Part shown: positions 1-5,914 of the stretch, one piece after another | How positions within the stretch are numbered: position 1 is the first letter of the stretch | Layout: every line of letters begins with the position of its first letter | Assembly: GCA_029784825.1 (NCBI GenBank) | Contig: JAFMAU010000044.1 | Coordinates: 1 to 15,525, forward strand | DNA from: Nitrososphaerota archaeon | GTDB lineage: Archaea; Thermoproteota; Nitrososphaeria; Nitrososphaerales; UBA183 | DNA: 15,525 nucleotides | Direction of reading: 5' to 3' | Program-made: the position numbers and the translations under genes | The notes under the pieces: generated by a model | The model's input: only the letters and a program-made list of their open reading frames with translations | Told to the model about the DNA's origin: nothing | Database searches by the model: none

Positions 1-2
1 CC

Positions 3-626
3 GCAATGATTGCCCATCGATACCACGCCCGCATCACCGGGATTGATGCGGCATCCGCTCTTATCGCGGTCGCACAGGAGAGGATTCCTTCGGCCAAGTT
101 CCAAGTGGGCGAGCTGGAGGAGCTGCCGTACCCGGACGCTAGCTTCGACGTCGTCTTCTCATCTAACTCGCTGCAGTACGCCGCTCATCCGCCGGCCGCG
201 CTGAACGAATTCGTCAGGGTCCTAGATAACGGAGGGAGGATCGCGATCGTAATCTGGGGGCGCCCTGAAGACTGTGAGATGGACTCGGCAGTGTTCCCTG
301 CGGTGCGGAAATTGATGCCTCCCCCTCCGGCTGGGACGCCCCAGCCTCTCGCCCTCTCCGACCCGAACGTGCTGAACCAACTGCTCCACCAAGTGAAACT
401 CACCGTGACTGCGAGCGAATTCGTCGACGTCCCGATGGAGTACGCCAACATGGAAGACGCCTGGCGCGCTCAGAAGTCGGCCGGGCCCATCCAAGGGGGT
501 ATACGCGCGGCAGGGGAAGACGTAGTCAGGAAGGCGGTGGTCGAAGCGATGCGACCTTACACGAGCCCCAGCGGCATCATCAGGATGCGGAACAAGTTTC
601 GCGTCGTAATTGCTGCTCGCGAGTAA
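3..626 (+). CDS. SAM-dependent class I methyltransferase, 5'-truncated by window edge
   Basis: The reading frame is open to the left edge, so the true start and the glycine-rich SAM-binding motif I lie outside the window. What remains begins near motif II: GIDAASALIAVAQERIP resembles the acidic loop and helix that follow motif I. It continues with ELPYPDASFDVVFSSNSLQY, a typical motif III/IV of Methyltransf_11 enzymes, and ALNEFVRVLDNGGRIAIVIW, the usual strand and helix after it. The C-terminal half (PPPPAGTPQPLALSDPNVLNQLL onward) resembles the lid region of small-molecule methyltransferases. The substrate cannot be inferred. The first visible ATG (base 6) falls in mid-fold and is unlikely to be the start. 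The next gene is a tRNA on the other strand, so no operon partner is visible downstream. The fold assignment is strong and the function is open. Confidence 0.8.
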   Translation, partial: AMIAHRYHARITGIDAASALIAVAQERIPSAKFQVGELEELPYPDASFDVVFSSNSLQYAAHPPAALNEFVRVLDNGGRIAIVIWGRPEDCEMDSAVFPAVRKLMPPPPAGTPQPLALSDPNVLNQLLHQVKLTVTASEFVDVPMEYANMEDAWRAQKSAGPIQGGIRAAGEDVVRKAVVEAMRPYTSPSGIIRMRNKFRVVIAARE

Positions 627-707
627 AGTGGCCCTGAAGATCGACTGGCTCTGGGCGTTGATTAGAGGGAACGACAAGGCGTAGTCAGCTCTGATCTAAC
701 TGTTTCA

Positions 708-782
708 TGGGCCGGAAGGGATTCGAACCCTTGACCTCCCGATTATCAGTCGGGTGCTCTAGCCAAGCTGAGCTACCAGCCC
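708..782 (-). tRNA. tRNA-Ile (anticodon GAU), no intron
   Basis: Read on the minus strand this folds as a 75-nt cloverleaf. The acceptor GGGCUGG pairs with CCGGCCC and is followed by discriminator A. The D-stem is GCUC/GAGC, the anticodon stem CCCGA/UCGGG encloses loop CUGAUAA with anticodon GAU, the variable loop is AGGUC, and the T-stem AAGGG/CCCUU encloses UUCGAAU. CCA is not encoded. The gene is transcribed away from tRNA-Ala(UGC), 100 bases away. Confidence 0.95.
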
Positions 783-806
783 AGCAGGCGGGGCGACTGA
801 CATCCT

Positions 807-814
807 CTTTAAGC
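807..814 (-). promoter_or_regulatory. TATA-like box for tRNA-Ile
   Basis: On the minus strand this reads GCTTAAAG, centred about 29 bases upstream of the tRNA 5' end, which is the normal archaeal TATA-to-start distance. It is one of two AT-rich spots in the 100-base spacer between the divergent tRNA genes. Confidence 0.55.
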
Positions 815-849
815 GTGAAAGAGTCGACCGTGACATCTGTCGTCTTACG

Positions 850-856
850 TTTAAAA
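850..856 (+). promoter_or_regulatory. TATA-like box for tRNA-Ala(UGC)
   Basis: TTTAAAA is centred 30 bases upstream of the first base of the tRNA, in an otherwise GC-rich spacer. The spacing matches the boxes found ahead of the other tRNA genes in this window. Confidence 0.6.
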
Positions 857-882
857 CGACCGTGTGGGGCGTTCGACAGAGT

Positions 883-955
883 GGGCCGGTAGTTCAGCGG
901 TACGAACGCCCGCCTTGCACGCGGGAGGTCGGGGGTCCGATTCCCCCCCGGTCCA
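883..955 (+). tRNA. tRNA-Ala (anticodon UGC), no intron
   Basis: A 73-nt cloverleaf. The acceptor GGGCCGG pairs with CCGGUCC and includes the G3:U70 wobble pair that is the alanine identity element. The D-stem is GUUC/GAAC, the anticodon stem CCCGC/GCGGG encloses CUUGCAC, the variable loop is AGGUC, and the T-stem GGGGG/CCCCC encloses UCCGAUU. The discriminator is A and no CCA is encoded. The 3' end (bases 942-959) closely resembles a relic at 12980-12998. Confidence 0.95.
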
Positions 956-974
956 CTTCAGACATTCCCAAATC

Positions 975-980
975 CTATAT
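975..980 (+). promoter_or_regulatory. TATA-like box for the CBS-domain gene
   Basis: CTATAT is centred about 27 bases upstream of the ATG at 1005. This puts transcription start at or next to the start codon, so the mRNA is probably leaderless. The purine run AGGGAG at 997-1002 lies only two bases from the ATG, too close for a ribosome-binding site. Confidence 0.5.
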
Positions 981-1004
981 GGAACCGAATGGCGTCAGGG
1001 AGTC

Positions 1005-1472
1005 ATGGCGCGAGAAGAAAAGACCGTCGAGACGATAATGACGAAGACGGTGATGGCAGTTGAAATGAACACCACTGCGAAGGATTGCGCGAAGGCCATG
1101 GCCAAGCGCGGGGTAAGCTGCGCGGTGGTTACTCAGGGAGGGTCCGCCGCTGGCATCGTCACAGAGAGGGACTTGGTCTCCAAGGTCCTTGCCGAGTCGA
1201 TAGACGCGAAGAACGTCCTCGTGAGGGATATCATGTCTACGCCTCTGATCACGGTGTCTCCGGACGCGGAGCTTACCGCTGCGGCGGAACTCATGGCCAG
1301 GTACCGGATAAGGCGGTTGGTTGTGATAGACAAGGCGGGGGCGCTGATGGGATTGGTCACGACGGGCGACATCGCGCGGACACTCGCCGAAAAGCAGGGA
1401 TACCGCGAGGCTGCGCTGAACGCGATGGCGAGATACGGCGAGCTTGGGCCGGAGAGCGGCCCCTATCAGTAA
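1005..1472 (+). CDS. Two-CBS-domain protein (cystathionine beta-synthase domain pair)
   Basis: The 155-residue protein is almost entirely a Bateman module. The first CBS motif covers about residues 7-65 (VETIMTKTVMAVEMNTTAKD, then GIVTERDLVSKVL). The second covers about 72-132 (VRDIMSTPLITVSPDAELTA, RRLVVIDKAGALMGLVTTGD, then IARTLAE). Stand-alone CBS pairs usually bind adenine nucleotides or SAM and act as energy or metabolite sensors. No catalytic or DNA-binding domain is fused here, so the target is unknown. A longer in-frame extension upstream would read through tRNA-Ala(UGC). ATG 1005 is chosen because the box at 975 sits at leaderless spacing. The gene ends two bases from the convergent Hsp20 stop codon. 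Confidence 0.88.
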   Translation: MAREEKTVETIMTKTVMAVEMNTTAKDCAKAMAKRGVSCAVVTQGGSAAGIVTERDLVSKVLAESIDAKNVLVRDIMSTPLITVSPDAELTAAAELMARYRIRRLVVIDKAGALMGLVTTGDIARTLAEKQGYREAALNAMARYGELGPESGPYQ

Positions 1473-1474
1473 CC

Positions 1475-2080
1475 CTATTCCACGCGGAGCTTCACCCCGC
1501 CCTTTCCGGCTGACTTCAAGGGCACGGTGACTTCTAAGATTCCGTTGTTGTAGGTCGACTTCGCCCCCTTCGGGTCGACGACCCCCGGCAGGCCGAGTTC
1601 CTTGTAGTACCCCCTGTTCTCACTGTCGACTGATATCACCATCGTGCTTTCGTTGACGGTGACGTTGATGTCTTCTTTCTTCACCCCGGGCATTTCAGCG
1701 ATGACCCTCACCACCTTCCCTGAGCTAACTACGTCGACGAGAGGTTCTCGCTTGTCCTGTATGGCCTTCCAGGGCCTCCCTTCCCCGCTTCGTACGTTTC
1801 CGAACTCCCTGACGACGGGCTTCCCATCTGGCCCTATCGTCACCGAATAGCCGTAGACTATCGGCCCGATTTCCTTTTTCGTCCTTCCATCCGGCGACTT
1901 CGATTCCCTCACGAGGCTCTTCGGGAGCTCCTTCTCGAGATCCTTGAACTGCTCCGAGAAGGCCTTCTCCATTTCCTTCATCATCTCATCGATGTCTGGG
2001 AAACCCCAGGGGCCGAAGGGAGATCCGTGCCGCTTTCGGCTTCGCCATTCGTCGCCGCCCTCGTCATCCATGTCCGGCAT
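1475..2080 (-). CDS. Hsp20-family small heat shock protein
   Basis: This 201-residue chaperone has a C-terminal alpha-crystallin domain at about residues 105-195. The hallmark stretch YNNGILEVTVPL is near the end, preceded by VVRVIAEMPGVKKEDINVTV. The N-terminal half carries the linker YGYSVTIGPDGKPVVREFGN, characteristic of archaeal Hsp20 proteins, after an acidic, Phe/Met-rich segment typical of small-HSP arms. Such proteins form oligomers that hold unfolding clients without ATP. ATG 2080 is preferred over the in-frame TTG at 2092, because the AT-rich box at 2107-2114 is centred 30 bases from 2080 but only 18 from 2092. The gene is divergent from htpX and appears to share that box. The final residues (VKLRVE) give only a weak IxI-type tail. 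Confidence 0.92.
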   Translation of the reverse strand: MPDMDDEGGDEWRSRKRHGSPFGPWGFPDIDEMMKEMEKAFSEQFKDLEKELPKSLVRESKSPDGRTKKEIGPIVYGYSVTIGPDGKPVVREFGNVRSGEGRPWKAIQDKREPLVDVVSSGKVVRVIAEMPGVKKEDINVTVNESTMVISVDSENRGYYKELGLPGVVDPKGAKSTYNNGILEVTVPLKSAGKGGVKLRVE

Positions 2081-2106
2081 ACCTGTTAGCAATGCGCGGC
2101 TCCGTG

Positions 2107-2114
2107 AATTTATG
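2107..2114. promoter_or_regulatory. Single TATA-like box shared by divergent hsp20 and htpX
   Basis: AATTTATG (CATAAATT on the other strand) is the only AT-rich element in the 54-base gap. Its centre is about 25 bases from the htpX TTG (2135) and about 30 from the hsp20 ATG (2080), so it is correctly placed for both leaderless transcripts. The two products are both protein-quality-control factors. Confidence 0.55.
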
Positions 2115-2134
2115 TTTTCGGCCCGAGCTCGAAT

Positions 2135-3088
2135 TTGAGCGAACCCGAGAAAGGCTTTTACGCGGAGAACATCGCTCGAAAGATGATGTCTGCCTCGGTT
2201 TACGCGAAGATGACATTCCTTTTCTTCGTGCTCACAGCGCTTCTGATGGTCATAGGGTACGTCGTCGGGTGGTACTTCTTTGGAGATCCCGTGACCTTCG
2301 TGGGGCTGGCCCTGGTGCTGGCGGCCGTGATCAACTTCGTGTCATACTACTACAGCGACTCGCTGGTGCTCAAGATGAGCAAGGCAAAGATGATCCAAGA
2401 AAGTGACAGTCCCACTCTCTTCAGGGCGGTGCGCAACGTCTCCCAGAAGGCCAACATCCCCATGCCAAGGGTAGGCATAGTAGATTCTCCACAACCCAAC
2501 GCGTTCGCCACGGGCAGGGGACCGAACAAGGCGGTCGTATGCGCCACTTCGAGCATCTTGCAGACGTTGAGTCCCGACGAACTCGAGGCGGTGATCGGCC
2601 ACGAGATCGGGCACGTCGTACATCGGGACGTGCTGATGTCGAGCGTGGCGGCCACGCTCGCAGGCGCGATATCATACATAGGCCAGATAGCGATGTTCTC
2701 CATGTGGTTCGGGGGTAACAACAGAAACAGGAATGGAGGGTCCCCGCTGCTGATTTTGGCTATCATCCTCGTGCCCCTCGGTGCGACCTTCGTCAGACTT
2801 GGGATAAGCAGGGACGACGAGTACAACGCCGACGAATACGGCGCCAAGTTGACCAGGAACCCTGCTGGCCTCGTCACGGCGCTTCAGAAGATTAGCGCCA
2901 AGGCCCAGACGAAGCCCATCGCCACTCGCCCTAACAACGCCCCGTCTCCTGCAACCGCGTCGCTGTGGATAGTCAACCCATTCAGGGGGAGTTCCATGAT
3001 GGAGATGTTCTCGACGCATCCTTCCCTTTCGCACAGGGTCGAAAGGCTCAGGAAGTTGGGGCGCGAAATGAACGTCTACGTCCCTTAA
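2135..3088 (+). CDS. htpX: HtpX-like membrane zinc metalloprotease (M48 family)
   Basis: The 317-residue protein has two N-terminal membrane spans (about 27-47 and 52-72). The M48 zinc motif HEIGH is at 156-160 within VIGHEIGHVVHRD, followed by hydrophobic spans at about 172-192 and 204-224. The third-ligand motif SRDDEYNADEYGA supplies Glu229. The family length is about 280-320 residues, so it is complete. HtpX degrades misfolded membrane proteins with its active site facing the cytoplasm. The TTG start is chosen because the promoter box lies 25 bases upstream. The first in-frame ATG, at 2183, would delete the SEPEKGFYAENIARK segment. Divergent pairing with Hsp20 suggests joint stress control. 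Its stop overlaps that of the next minus-strand gene. Confidence 0.92.
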   Translation: MSEPEKGFYAENIARKMMSASVYAKMTFLFFVLTALLMVIGYVVGWYFFGDPVTFVGLALVLAAVINFVSYYYSDSLVLKMSKAKMIQESDSPTLFRAVRNVSQKANIPMPRVGIVDSPQPNAFATGRGPNKAVVCATSSILQTLSPDELEAVIGHEIGHVVHRDVLMSSVAATLAGAISYIGQIAMFSMWFGGNNRNRNGGSPLLILAIILVPLGATFVRLGISRDDEYNADEYGAKLTRNPAGLVTALQKISAKAQTKPIATRPNNAPSPATASLWIVNPFRGSSMMEMFSTHPSLSHRVERLRKLGREMNVYVP

Positions 3089-3516
3089 CCGAGGATAAGT
3101 CTGAGCAACGCGAGCATCGCTCCCGTCTCGACCACTTCGTCCCTTCCGGACTGCTTCGCCTCGGCTCCCGTGGGGGGCTGCGGGAGGTCACCCATAAGCG
3201 ACATCGGAGGGAACATGGATTTCGGGAAGAGGGAGGGAGAGTAGGAGATGTCGGATGCAGGCTGAGGAGAAATAGGCACCGGCACGCTTTGTTTTGGCAT
3301 CGGCTGCGACACGGGGGGCGTCTCTGGCGGCTGGGGCTTCGGCGACACCCGCACTGGCTCCTGTCTGGTCGGCCCGCTGGGCTTGGGCGCCTGCCGAGAC
3401 CGAGAGGTAACTGCCGGTATGAGCATGAAAACGCCGAAGAGAGAAAGCAAGTAGAAGTTGAAGCCAACCCCAAGAACTATCAAGAAGAGGGCAAACAACG
3501 TCAGGTTCCTATTCAA
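3085..3516 (-). CDS. Small membrane-anchored proline-rich protein, function unknown
   Basis: This 143-residue protein is not recognised. Residues about 5-36 are strongly hydrophobic (TLFALFLIVLGVGFNFYLLS, then LFGVFMLIPAV), consistent with one long or two closely spaced membrane segments. After TSRSRQ comes a low-complexity region of about 60 residues rich in Pro, Ser and Gln (PKPSGPTRQEPVRVSPKPQP), then a tail ending GAMLALLRLILG that could be amphipathic. No catalytic motif is visible. The start is TTG at 3516, with a box reading TTAATA 29 bases upstream; no ATG is well placed. It lies 38 bases after tRNA-Val on the same strand and converges on htpX, the two stop codons sharing TTAA. The open frame with biased composition supports a real gene, but moderately. 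Confidence 0.6.
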   Translation of the reverse strand: MNRNLTLFALFLIVLGVGFNFYLLSLFGVFMLIPAVTSRSRQAPKPSGPTRQEPVRVSPKPQPPETPPVSQPMPKQSVPVPISPQPASDISYSPSLFPKSMFPPMSLMGDLPQPPTGAEAKQSGRDEVVETGAMLALLRLILG

Positions 3517-3541
3517 GCACGAGGGAATTCGGCCCTGAGGG

Positions 3542-3547
3542 TATTAA
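3542..3547 (-). promoter_or_regulatory. TATA-like box for the proline-rich membrane protein gene
   Basis: On the minus strand this reads TTAATA within CCTTAATACCC, centred about 29 bases upstream of the TTG at 3516. It also lies just past the 3' end of tRNA-Val, so the protein gene probably has its own promoter. Confidence 0.4.
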
Positions 3548-3590
3548 GGATTGGTGGGCCGGGGCGGAGTTGAACCGCCGACCTTCGCCG

Positions 3591-3605
3591 TCTCCTGCCA
3601 GCAAG
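3591..3605 (-). other. tRNA-Val intron 2 (15 nt, anticodon loop, near 37/38)
   Basis: Fifteen bases must be removed to restore the anticodon stem. The exact ends are ambiguous by one base either way because AC occurs at both junctions. At canonical 37/38 the central BHB helix does not form. In the register one base upstream, loop bases UCUG pair with CAGG (one U:G), so the motif is relaxed. Confidence 0.65.
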
Positions 3606-3614
3606 TGTCAGAGC

Positions 3615-3631
3615 CTGACGGGCACCGACCT
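3615..3631 (-). other. tRNA-Val intron 1 (17 nt, non-canonical, 28/29)
   Basis: The flanks form a textbook BHB. Exon GACG pairs with intron CGTC, with three-base bulges TCA and AGG on opposite strands. The inner stem is GGT/GCC closing a CGGT loop. Cutting after the second base of each bulge joins positions 28 and 29 of the anticodon stem exactly. Confidence 0.82.
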
Positions 3632-3668
3632 GACGTCCTAACCATGCTAGACGACCGGCCCCTGTAGG

Positions 3669-3687
3669 GGCGGGCATCGAACCCGCC
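3669..3687 (-). repeat. Orphan tRNA T-arm-like hairpin upstream of tRNA-Val
   Basis: On the minus strand this reads GGCGGG, TTCGATG, CCCGCC: a 6-bp stem around a seven-base loop fitting the T-loop consensus TTCRANY. It lies eight bases upstream of the tRNA-Val 5' end, between that end and its TATA box. No matching acceptor or anticodon arm was found upstream, so it looks like a tRNA fragment or a mimic rather than a tRNA gene. Confidence 0.5.
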
Positions 3688-3695
3688 TTTTATCT
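3688..3695 (-). promoter_or_regulatory. TATA-like box for tRNA-Val
   Basis: On the minus strand this reads GATAAAAG, centred about 30 bases upstream of the tRNA 5' end, as for the other tRNA genes here. Confidence 0.55.
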
Positions 3696-3771
3696 TTAGT
3701 CGGGTCAGCCCGGAAGTTCCGGCCAGACACGTTCGCCGATTGACGAGACGACACGCGTGGGGTTCGATTGA

Positions 3772-3778
3772 TTAAATA
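3772..3778 (+). promoter_or_regulatory. TATA-like box for HMG-CoA reductase gene
   Basis: TTAAATA is centred 31 bases upstream of the ATG at 3806, giving an expected leader of only a few bases. No Shine-Dalgarno sequence precedes the ATG. Confidence 0.55.
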
Positions 3779-3805
3779 GCCAACACCCGCCGCTTCCCAT
3801 ACAGA

Positions 3806-5080
3806 ATGACAGACAGCGAGATGCCTGGCCTCTACAAGCTCCCAATGGCCGAGAGGCTGAAGGAAGTCGCCAAAGCGACCGGCCTTTCAGACGAGGAGGC
3901 GAAGACGCTCTCCAACACCGGGGGGCTGCCTTCTGACGTGGCGGACAGGATGATCGAGAACGTAGTCGGTGGGCTCACGATGCCCCTAGGCATAGCGACG
4001 AACTTCAGGATCAACGGCAAAGACTACCTCATCCCTATGGCGCTGGAAGAGCCGTCCGTGGTAGCTGGGGCGAGCAAAGCCGCCAAGATCGCAAGGGAGA
4101 AGGGCGGGTTCACAGTGACAAACACAGGTCCGGTCATGATAGGCCAGATCCAGGTCATCAAGATTGCGGCGCCAGACAAAGCCAAGGCTGGCCTGCTCGC
4201 GAAGAAGGCCGAGATCCTCCAGAAGGCCAACGAGCAGGATCCGATGCTCGTCTCTCTGGGAGGAGGGGCCAAGGACCTGAACGTCAAGGTATTGTCCAGC
4301 ATCGCTGGGCCGATGGTCGTCGCTGAGCTCATCGTCAACACTGGGGATGCCATGGGTGCGAACGCGGTGAACACCATGGCGGAGGCTGTGGCTCCGATGG
4401 TCGAGGAGATTACGGGTGGAGAAGTGCTGCTAAGGATAATTTCGAACCTGGCAGACAGAAGGCTCGTAAGGGCGACGGCTGTATTCGAGAAGGAGGCGGT
4501 CGGGGGCGGAGAGACTGTCGATGGGATTGTGAGCGCCTACGCGTTCGCGGACGCGGATCCGTACCGGTGCGCCACGCATAACAAGGGAATCATGAACGGT
4601 GTAATCGCTGTCGGAATAGCTTGCGGCCAGGATATCCGCGCCCTGGAAGCGGGCGCCCATAGCTTCGCTTCAAGGACAGGGAGGTACAAGCCTCTTACGA
4701 CATGGGAGAAGGACAAAGAAGGGAACCTCGTGGGCAGGCTCGAGATGCCCATGGCGGTGGGCCTGGTAGGTGGCGCGGCGAGGACGCACCCGGCTGCCAG
4801 GGCTTCGATCAAGATCCTCGGCGTGAAGACAGCCACAGAACTCGCGGAGGTGATGGGGTCGGTGGGGCTCGCGCAGAACTTTGCGGCACTCCGGGCCCTT
4901 GCCAGCGAGGGGATCCAGAGGGGGCACATGAAGCTGCACTCCAGGAACGTAGCGGTTTCAGCGGGTGCGACCGGAGAACTCATCGATGTCGTCGCACAGC
5001 GGATGGTCGAGGAACGCAAGATACGCTTCGACAGGGCCAAGGAACTGGTCGAAGAGCTCTCCAAGACGGGGAAGAGTTGA
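3806..5080 (+). CDS. hmgA: Hydroxymethylglutaryl-CoA reductase, class II-like
   Basis: This 424-residue enzyme reduces HMG-CoA to mevalonate, the committed step to archaeal isoprenoid lipids. The N-terminus (GLYKLPMAERLKEVAK, then LPSDVADRMIENVVGGLTMP) matches class II, MvaA-like reductases, and there is no membrane anchor. Catalytic residues are visible: Glu82 in EEPSVVA, Lys260 in HNKGIMNG, Asp276 in GQDIRA and His378 in MKLHSRN. The nucleotide-binding signature DAMGANAVNTMAE is at 181-193. Length is normal for class II (about 420-430). It sits alone between tRNA-Val and a DedA gene, with its own TATA box, so it is not in a visible mevalonate operon. Cofactor choice (NADH or NADPH) cannot be read off safely. 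Known class II enzymes occur in bacteria, Archaeoglobi and Thermoplasmata, so transfer is plausible but unproven. Confidence 0.95.
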   Translation: MTDSEMPGLYKLPMAERLKEVAKATGLSDEEAKTLSNTGGLPSDVADRMIENVVGGLTMPLGIATNFRINGKDYLIPMALEEPSVVAGASKAAKIAREKGGFTVTNTGPVMIGQIQVIKIAAPDKAKAGLLAKKAEILQKANEQDPMLVSLGGGAKDLNVKVLSSIAGPMVVAELIVNTGDAMGANAVNTMAEAVAPMVEEITGGEVLLRIISNLADRRLVRATAVFEKEAVGGGETVDGIVSAYAFADADPYRCATHNKGIMNGVIAVGIACGQDIRALEAGAHSFASRTGRYKPLTTWEKDKEGNLVGRLEMPMAVGLVGGAARTHPAARASIKILGVKTATELAEVMGSVGLAQNFAALRALASEGIQRGHMKLHSRNVAVSAGATGELIDVVAQRMVEERKIRFDRAKELVEELSKTGKS

Positions 5081-5100
5081 CCCCGCAGCGGCTGTAACTC

Positions 5101-5107
5101 CTATAAG
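5101..5107 (+). promoter_or_regulatory. TATA-like box for the DedA-family gene
   Basis: CTATAAG is centred 28 bases upstream of the ATG at 5132, leaderless spacing. It lies 20 bases after the reductase stop codon, so the membrane-protein gene is probably not read from the reductase promoter alone. Confidence 0.55.
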
Positions 5108-5131
5108 TCCAACGCGGGCGCCGGTGCGAGA

Positions 5132-5914
5132 ATGCAGAGGAATCCGGTGGAGCAGGGCTCTGTAGTCCCCAGAAGCAAGTACCTTCTGGCCGTAACGCTT
5201 GTCACCCTCATAGTAGGCGCACTTCAAGCGACAGGCGCCATCGAGCTTCCGTTCGGGGCCTGGTCTTCAGCTGTCACCGGGTCCGTGTTCTCTTCTGCCT
5301 TCCTGAACGGCTTCATGACCCAGTGGGGGTACCTGAGCCTGTTCGGGCTGATGGCCCTCGAAAGTGCGTCGCTCCCGGTCCCCAGCGAGGTTGTCCTCCC
5401 GTTGGCGGGCTATTTCGTGTACATCGGCACGATGAACTTCTGGGTCGTAGTTGCAGTCAGCACGCTCGCCAGCATTGCGGGGGCGCTCGTGGATTACTAC
5501 CTAGCAATCTGGCTGGGGAGGCCTTTTGTCGTCGGCATCCTCAGGCTCTTCCGGTTGCACAGGGGGTCCCTGGACCGGGCAGAGGCTTGGTTCGAGAGGT
5601 CTGGCCAGTGGACTGTATTCGCCGCGAGGTTCGTCCCAGGGTTGCGAACGATCATTTCTCTTCCTGCAGGGCTCTTCAGACTGGGCTTGTGGCGGTTCGT
5701 CGTGATGACCGTCGCCGGATGCCTCATATGGTCGATCGTCCTCGTGTATGCCGGATTCCTCGCCGGCTCGAGCCAACAGGCGATTTCCTCGTTCGCCTCG
5801 TCAGCTGTGGTCATCGATTACCTTTCAGGAGCTGTGGCTGTTATGTCGGCAGCGTACATAGGCTATTACCTCTTCTCCCTGTTCAGGAGAGCTACTCCAT
5901 CATCGGTATCTTGA
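5132..5914 (+). CDS. DedA-family (SNARE-associated/VTT domain) membrane protein
   Basis: The 260-residue protein has DedA hallmarks. An amphipathic re-entrant segment [20 protein letters not shown] (74-93) is followed by membrane spans about 103-128. The second signature [16 protein letters not shown] (165-180) carries the conserved arginines, and two C-terminal spans follow (about 188-210 and 228-252). An N-terminal span lies at 17-36. DedA proteins support membrane homeostasis. Some bacterial members flip undecaprenyl phosphate or phospholipids, so an archaeal member might move polyprenyl-phosphate carriers. That role is inference, though its place next to an isoprenoid-pathway gene fits. 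The start is set by the box at 5101. The gene's last 23 bases overlap the end of convergent hutU. Confidence 0.88.
   Translation: MQRNPVEQGSVVPRSKYLLAVTLVTLIVGALQATGAIELPFGAWSSAVTGSVFSSAFLNGFMTQWGYLSLFGLMALESASLPVPSEVVLPLAGYFVYIGTMNFWVVVAVSTLASIAGALVDYYLAIWLGRPFVVGILRLFRLHRGSLDRAEAWFERSGQWTVFAARFVPGLRTIISLPAGLFRLGLWRFVVMTVAGCLIWSIVLVYAGFLAGSSQQAISSFASSAVVIDYLSGAVAVMSAAYIGYYLFSLFRRATPSSVS

Larger units (their letters stand above)
3555..3661 (-). tRNA. tRNA-Val (anticodon GAC) interrupted by two introns
   Basis: The unspliced gene is 107 bases. Removing a 17-base intron between positions 28/29 and a 15-base intron in the anticodon loop leaves a perfect 75-nt tRNA. The acceptor GGGCCGG pairs with CCGGCCC and is followed by A. 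The D-stem is GUCU/GGAC. The anticodon stem UCGCU/GGCGA has one U:G pair and encloses CUGACAC with anticodon GAC. The variable loop is AGGUC, and T-stem GGCGG/CCGCC encloses UUCAACU. Without removing both introns no anticodon stem forms. The D-arm and AGGUC variable loop resemble archaeal tRNA-Val. Confidence 0.87.

Noticed and set aside
708..955. tRNA-Ile/tRNA-Ala pair as part of an rRNA operon spacer
   Set aside because: The two genes are divergent and no 16S or 23S sequence flanks them.
864..1004. In-frame extension upstream of the CBS-domain gene
   Set aside because: It reads through tRNA-Ala(UGC) and lies upstream of the TATA box. The CBS fold starts just after ATG 1005.
2350..2877. 175-codon antisense open frame within htpX
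   Set aside because: It is a shadow of the HtpX codons. Its apparent hydrophobic segments are complementary to the membrane spans of the real gene.
4537..5064. 175-codon antisense open frame within HMG-CoA reductase
   Set aside because: It mirrors GC-rich codon structure of a certain gene, has Ser/Ala/Pro-rich composition, no promoter and no recognisable domain.
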